A stretch of 64,000 nt of DNA from Chryseosolibacter sp964551035. GTDB taxonomy: Bacteria > Bacteroidota > Bacteroidia > Cytophagales > Cyclobacteriaceae. The position numbers and the translations under genes are program-made. A model generated the notes under the pieces. The model had not been told where the DNA came from. It searched no databases and was given only the letters and a program-made list of their open reading frames with translations. The stretch is taken from contig CAZKBK010000002.1 of the NCBI GenBank assembly GCA_964551035.1, forward strand, positions 165,391-229,390, written 5' to 3'. Positions 61,808 to 64,000 of this stretch are shown here, piece after piece (within the stretch, counting starts at the first letter, position 1; every line of letters begins with the position of its first letter).

Positions 61808-62350
61808 ATGGTCGCCAGGCGATACAAAATAAAACCGGTAGATCAATCCACGTGGCCAGACTTCGAAGCCCTCTTTGAAAGCAAGGGGGCGCCGAAGTAT
61901 TGCTGGTGTATGGTCTGGCGGATGACGCGTGACGAATTGAAAGAGAACGATTCCAAACACCGCAAACGATTTATCCGCAAACGCGTTCGCGGAGAGGTAC
62001 CCATCGGGTTGCTCGCGTACGATGACGGTGAACCTGTGGCGTGGTGTTCCGTCGCGCCGAGAGAAACCTTTCAACGCCTGGATGGTGATACGTCCCTCGA
62101 AAAGGTATGGTCAGTCGTGTGTTTCTACATCAGGCGCACGCACCGCCGCGCGGGCATGACCGAGTTTCTCATCGACCACGCGAAGCGGTATGCGAAAAAG
62201 CATGGCGCCAGGTATCTGGAAGCTTACCCGGTAGAAAAGGACTCACCGAGCTACCGGTTCATGGGATTCGTGTCCACCTTCGAAAAAACCGATTTCACCT
62301 TTGTTAAAAAGGCGGGCACAAGGAGGAATGTGATGGTGTGCTCGTTATAG
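61808..62350 (+). CDS. GNAT family N-acetyltransferase
   Basis: The 180-residue protein begins C-W-C-M-V-W-R near 30-36 and has the GNAT core with V-C-F-Y-I-R-R-T-H-R-R-A-G-M-T-E-F-L-I near 100-118 (acetyl-CoA loop R-R-x-G-M) and Y-P-V-E-K-D near 139-144, then S-Y-R-F-M-G-F near 147-153. The substrate is unknown. It is divergent from the antiporter. Its stop is followed by the REP-like hairpin array within seven bases. Confidence 0.85.
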   Translation: MVARRYKIKPVDQSTWPDFEALFESKGAPKYCWCMVWRMTRDELKENDSKHRKRFIRKRVRGEVPIGLLAYDDGEPVAWCSVAPRETFQRLDGDTSLEKVWSVVCFYIRRTHRRAGMTEFLIDHAKRYAKKHGARYLEAYPVEKDSPSYRFMGFVSTFEKTDFTFVKKAGTRRNVMVCSL

Positions 62351-62353
62351 TCA

Positions 62354-63200
62354 GGTGGCTCCTGACGGAGCCGGAACCATAGGTCCACATTTCTCGCACG
62401 AGGTAGGCGGACCTAAAACTGCCCGCGCCAAATGAACACAATCCCGCACCGGCGTTGGAATTATTCCATTTACAAAAAGACATTCAGGCCGATAGCTGTT
62501 CCCGGCTCCACTAGGAGCCACCGAATTCTAGAAAACGTCGCCATGAAGGAGTAGCCGGGCTCGTCAGGAGCCTCCCAGGGCGCAACCCGCAATGCAGATG
62601 CCGCGTGTTTCAAACCACAAACGCTGCCACCCTACAAATCGGTGGCTCCTAACGGGTCTCGAGCCATAGGTCCACATCTCTCCACCACGGAGGTAGGCGG
62701 GACCATAACGGACCTCGCCCATTGAACACAATCATGCCGCGGTTGGAAGCATCCTATTACAAATCACTCTGCCTCCGATAGCTGTTCCAGGCTCCGCTAG
62801 GAGCCACCGAATTCTAGAAAACGTCGCCATGAAGGAATAACCGGCTCCGTCAGGAGCCTCCCAGGAGGGACGCCGCCATTCAGATGCACGATGTTTCAAA
62901 CCACAAACGCTGACACGCTACAAATCGATGGCTTCTCACGGGGTCTCGAGCCATTGGTCCACATCTCTCTATCACGGAGGTAGGCGGGACCATAACGGGC
63001 CTCGCCCATTGAACTCCCTCGTGCCGCGGTTGAAGTCTTTCAATTTACAAAACACGCTGCGCCGAGCTGTTATCGGCTCCGCTAGGAGCCACCGAATTCT
63101 AGAAAACGTCACCATGAAGGAGTAACCGGGCTCCGTCAGGAGCCTCCCAGGAGGGACGCCGCCATTCAGATGCCCGGTGTTTCAAACCACAAACGCTAAT
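62354..63200. repeat. Three tandem ~286-bp units of REP-like hairpins
   Basis: Units begin near 62354, 62641 and 62927. Each holds three hairpins with stem GGCTCC/GGAGCC: a first one (62357, 62644, 62930; loop TGAC in unit 1, degenerate in units 2-3), a second (62505, 62790, 63075; loop ACTA or GCTA) and a third (62559, 62843, 63129; loop GTCA). The second and third are 38 bases apart. The stretches between hairpins are also conserved (GAATTCTAGAAAACGTC, GTTTCAAACCACAAACGCT). No gene is visible inside. Confidence 0.92.
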
Positions 63201-63292
63201 TGCATCCGTCAGCTCTAATCATCCACGAGAGTCTGAGTTGTGATCCCAACATCCGCTTTCAAATAGAACCTCTTCCCGCCGCACGCTGCCGC

Positions 63293-63754
63293 TCAGTCGT
63301 AAAACTCGAATAAGTATCGTTCGTCGTACGGAATTTCCACTTCAGTCAACATTTTCCGATACTCCTCCTGAAATTTTTTCTTGCGGTGGTGAGACTCCTG
63401 ATTGAGAATGTATTTGATCACTGTGTCGAGTTGGGCATGCGAATGAGAAAAAACGCCATACCCCTCTTGCCATTGAAATTTCCGCCGTACCCATTTGCGC
63501 TCATTAATGAACTCGTTGCTTTCCACCTTGATTTCCTTTATAAAATCTGAGATGGACATCACAGGACGAAATCCAACGAACAGGTGAACATGGTCTGGCA
63601 TACAATGAACTGCGAGCATCTTCGCCTGACGCCTTCGAACCAAGCCGCCGATGTATTTGTGCAATTCATGCTTGAACTCTTTGCTTATCAAGTTTGCCCG
63701 ACCCCGCACGGCAAATACAAAATGGAGGTAGATCCTTGAAAATGTGTTTGGCAT
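63293..63754 (-). mobile_element. RAYT-type (IS200-like, Y1) transposase gene
   Basis: The start at 63754 (MPNTFSRIYLHFVFAVRGR) is the usual start of the family; the frame upstream to 63835 is not conserved. The 153-residue protein has the HUH motif in C-M-P-D-H-V-H-L-F-V near 56-65, W-Q-E-G-Y-G-V-F-S-H-S near 102-112 and the catalytic tyrosine region V-I-K-Y-I-L-N-Q-E-S-H-H near 120-131. Such single-strand transposases without the orfB partner, flanked by REP palindromes, are called RAYTs. The palindromes on both sides support a transposase with REP partners. Confidence 0.88.
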
Positions 63755-63875
63755 AATAGAGAGGGTTAATTCAACGTATACGAAATTAAAGTCGGTTTCA
63801 TCAATATCCGAGTGGTCATTCATTTTTTCGCACAACGGAAAACCGGATGCCTTGGCGGCACGAAGCGCTCTAGGA

Positions 63876-63941
63876 GGCTCCTGACGGAGCCTGGCGTGTG
63901 CTAATCGGAAATTCTACAAATTGGTGGCTCCTAGCGGAGCC
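63876..63941. repeat. Two REP-like hairpins on the right side of the transposase
   Basis: GGCTCCTGACGGAGCC (63876-63891) and GGCTCCTAGCGGAGCC (63926-63941) share stem sequence with the left-hand array; the phrase CTACAAATTGGTGGCTCC before the second matches the unit joints on the left. Bases 63942-64000 are AT-rich, with no gene seen. Confidence 0.88.
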
Positions 63942-64000
63942 GGGGTGAAAGCTTCCCCAAAAACAGTAGCGGTTAAAAATAAAGTTTAATCGTTAAATTT

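Noticed and set aside
61559..62074. N-terminal extension of the antiporter frame (172 extra residues)
   Set aside because: It has no antiporter-like sequence, overlaps the divergent acetyltransferase gene and precedes a normal start at 61558.
62928..63125. 65-residue open frame in the hairpin array
   Set aside because: It is made of repeat sequence, is not kept open in the other two units and shows no protein-like pattern.

Overview
The window looks like chromosomal DNA of a free-living aerobic member of the Bacteroidota, most likely near the Cytophagales. The evidence is a SusC/SusD pair with its own ECF sigma factor and FecR anti-sigma factor, an alternative complex III (ActABCDEF) fused into one locus with an aa3-type cytochrome oxidase, a clade II (lipoprotein-type) nitrous oxide reductase cluster, promoters of the TAnnTTTG type, and almost no Shine-Dalgarno sites. 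The lineage is inferred from gene content only. I saw no rRNA, tRNA, CRISPR array or prophage.

Layout. 1-4700: the end of a large membrane protein, a YdcF-type protein, a periplasmic rhodanese, a small membrane protein, an SMP-30-like lactonase and a membrane-protein gene broken by a 31-bp tandem duplication. 4700-11610 (minus): SusD, SusC with an STN domain, FecR and ECF sigma factor, an outer-membrane import locus with a surface-signalling switch. 11755-18194: housekeeping and accessory genes (M3 peptidase, MarR, YceI, TrmN6, oxidoreductase, TIGR02757 protein). 18332-34103: one long plus-strand respiratory locus, from a recognisable promoter to a strong terminator: ActA-F, CoxB, CoxA, haem A and haem O synthases, two CoxIII-type subunits and CoxIV. 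Electrons would run from menaquinol through ACIII to the oxidase. 34112-39436: a SCO-like protein without copper cysteines, DUF420, DUF983 and a very large NtrY-like histidine kinase.

39875-50842: a low-oxygen and nitrogen-oxide block: cytochrome c, NosZ, a membrane protein, NosL, NosD, NosF, NosY, truncated haemoglobin, then on the minus strand a Crp/Fnr regulator, a B12-dependent ribonucleotide reductase and the Fe-S repair protein RIC. Near-identical Crp/Fnr-type palindromes (TGAC-N4-GTCA) lie before the nos operon (two), before RIC (one) and, weaker, before the regulator gene, which suggests one local regulon. 50928-56500: phosphate uptake, with an OprP-like porin divergent from pstSCAB-phoU and Pho-box-like hexamers between them. 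56652-62350: a secreted hydrolase, a decayed DoxX remnant, a lipoprotein, a VOC protein, a CPA2 antiporter with universal-stress domains and a GNAT acetyltransferase. 62354-63941: a RAYT (IS200-like) transposase beside three tandem copies of a ~286-bp unit built from REP-like hairpins.

An unusual theme runs through the window. Short repeats with a 7-nt period (ACGAATG, GAGAGCN, GGTGGRC/GCTCGAC, TTAGGCA families) sit again and again exactly at, or supply, the stop codons of genes.
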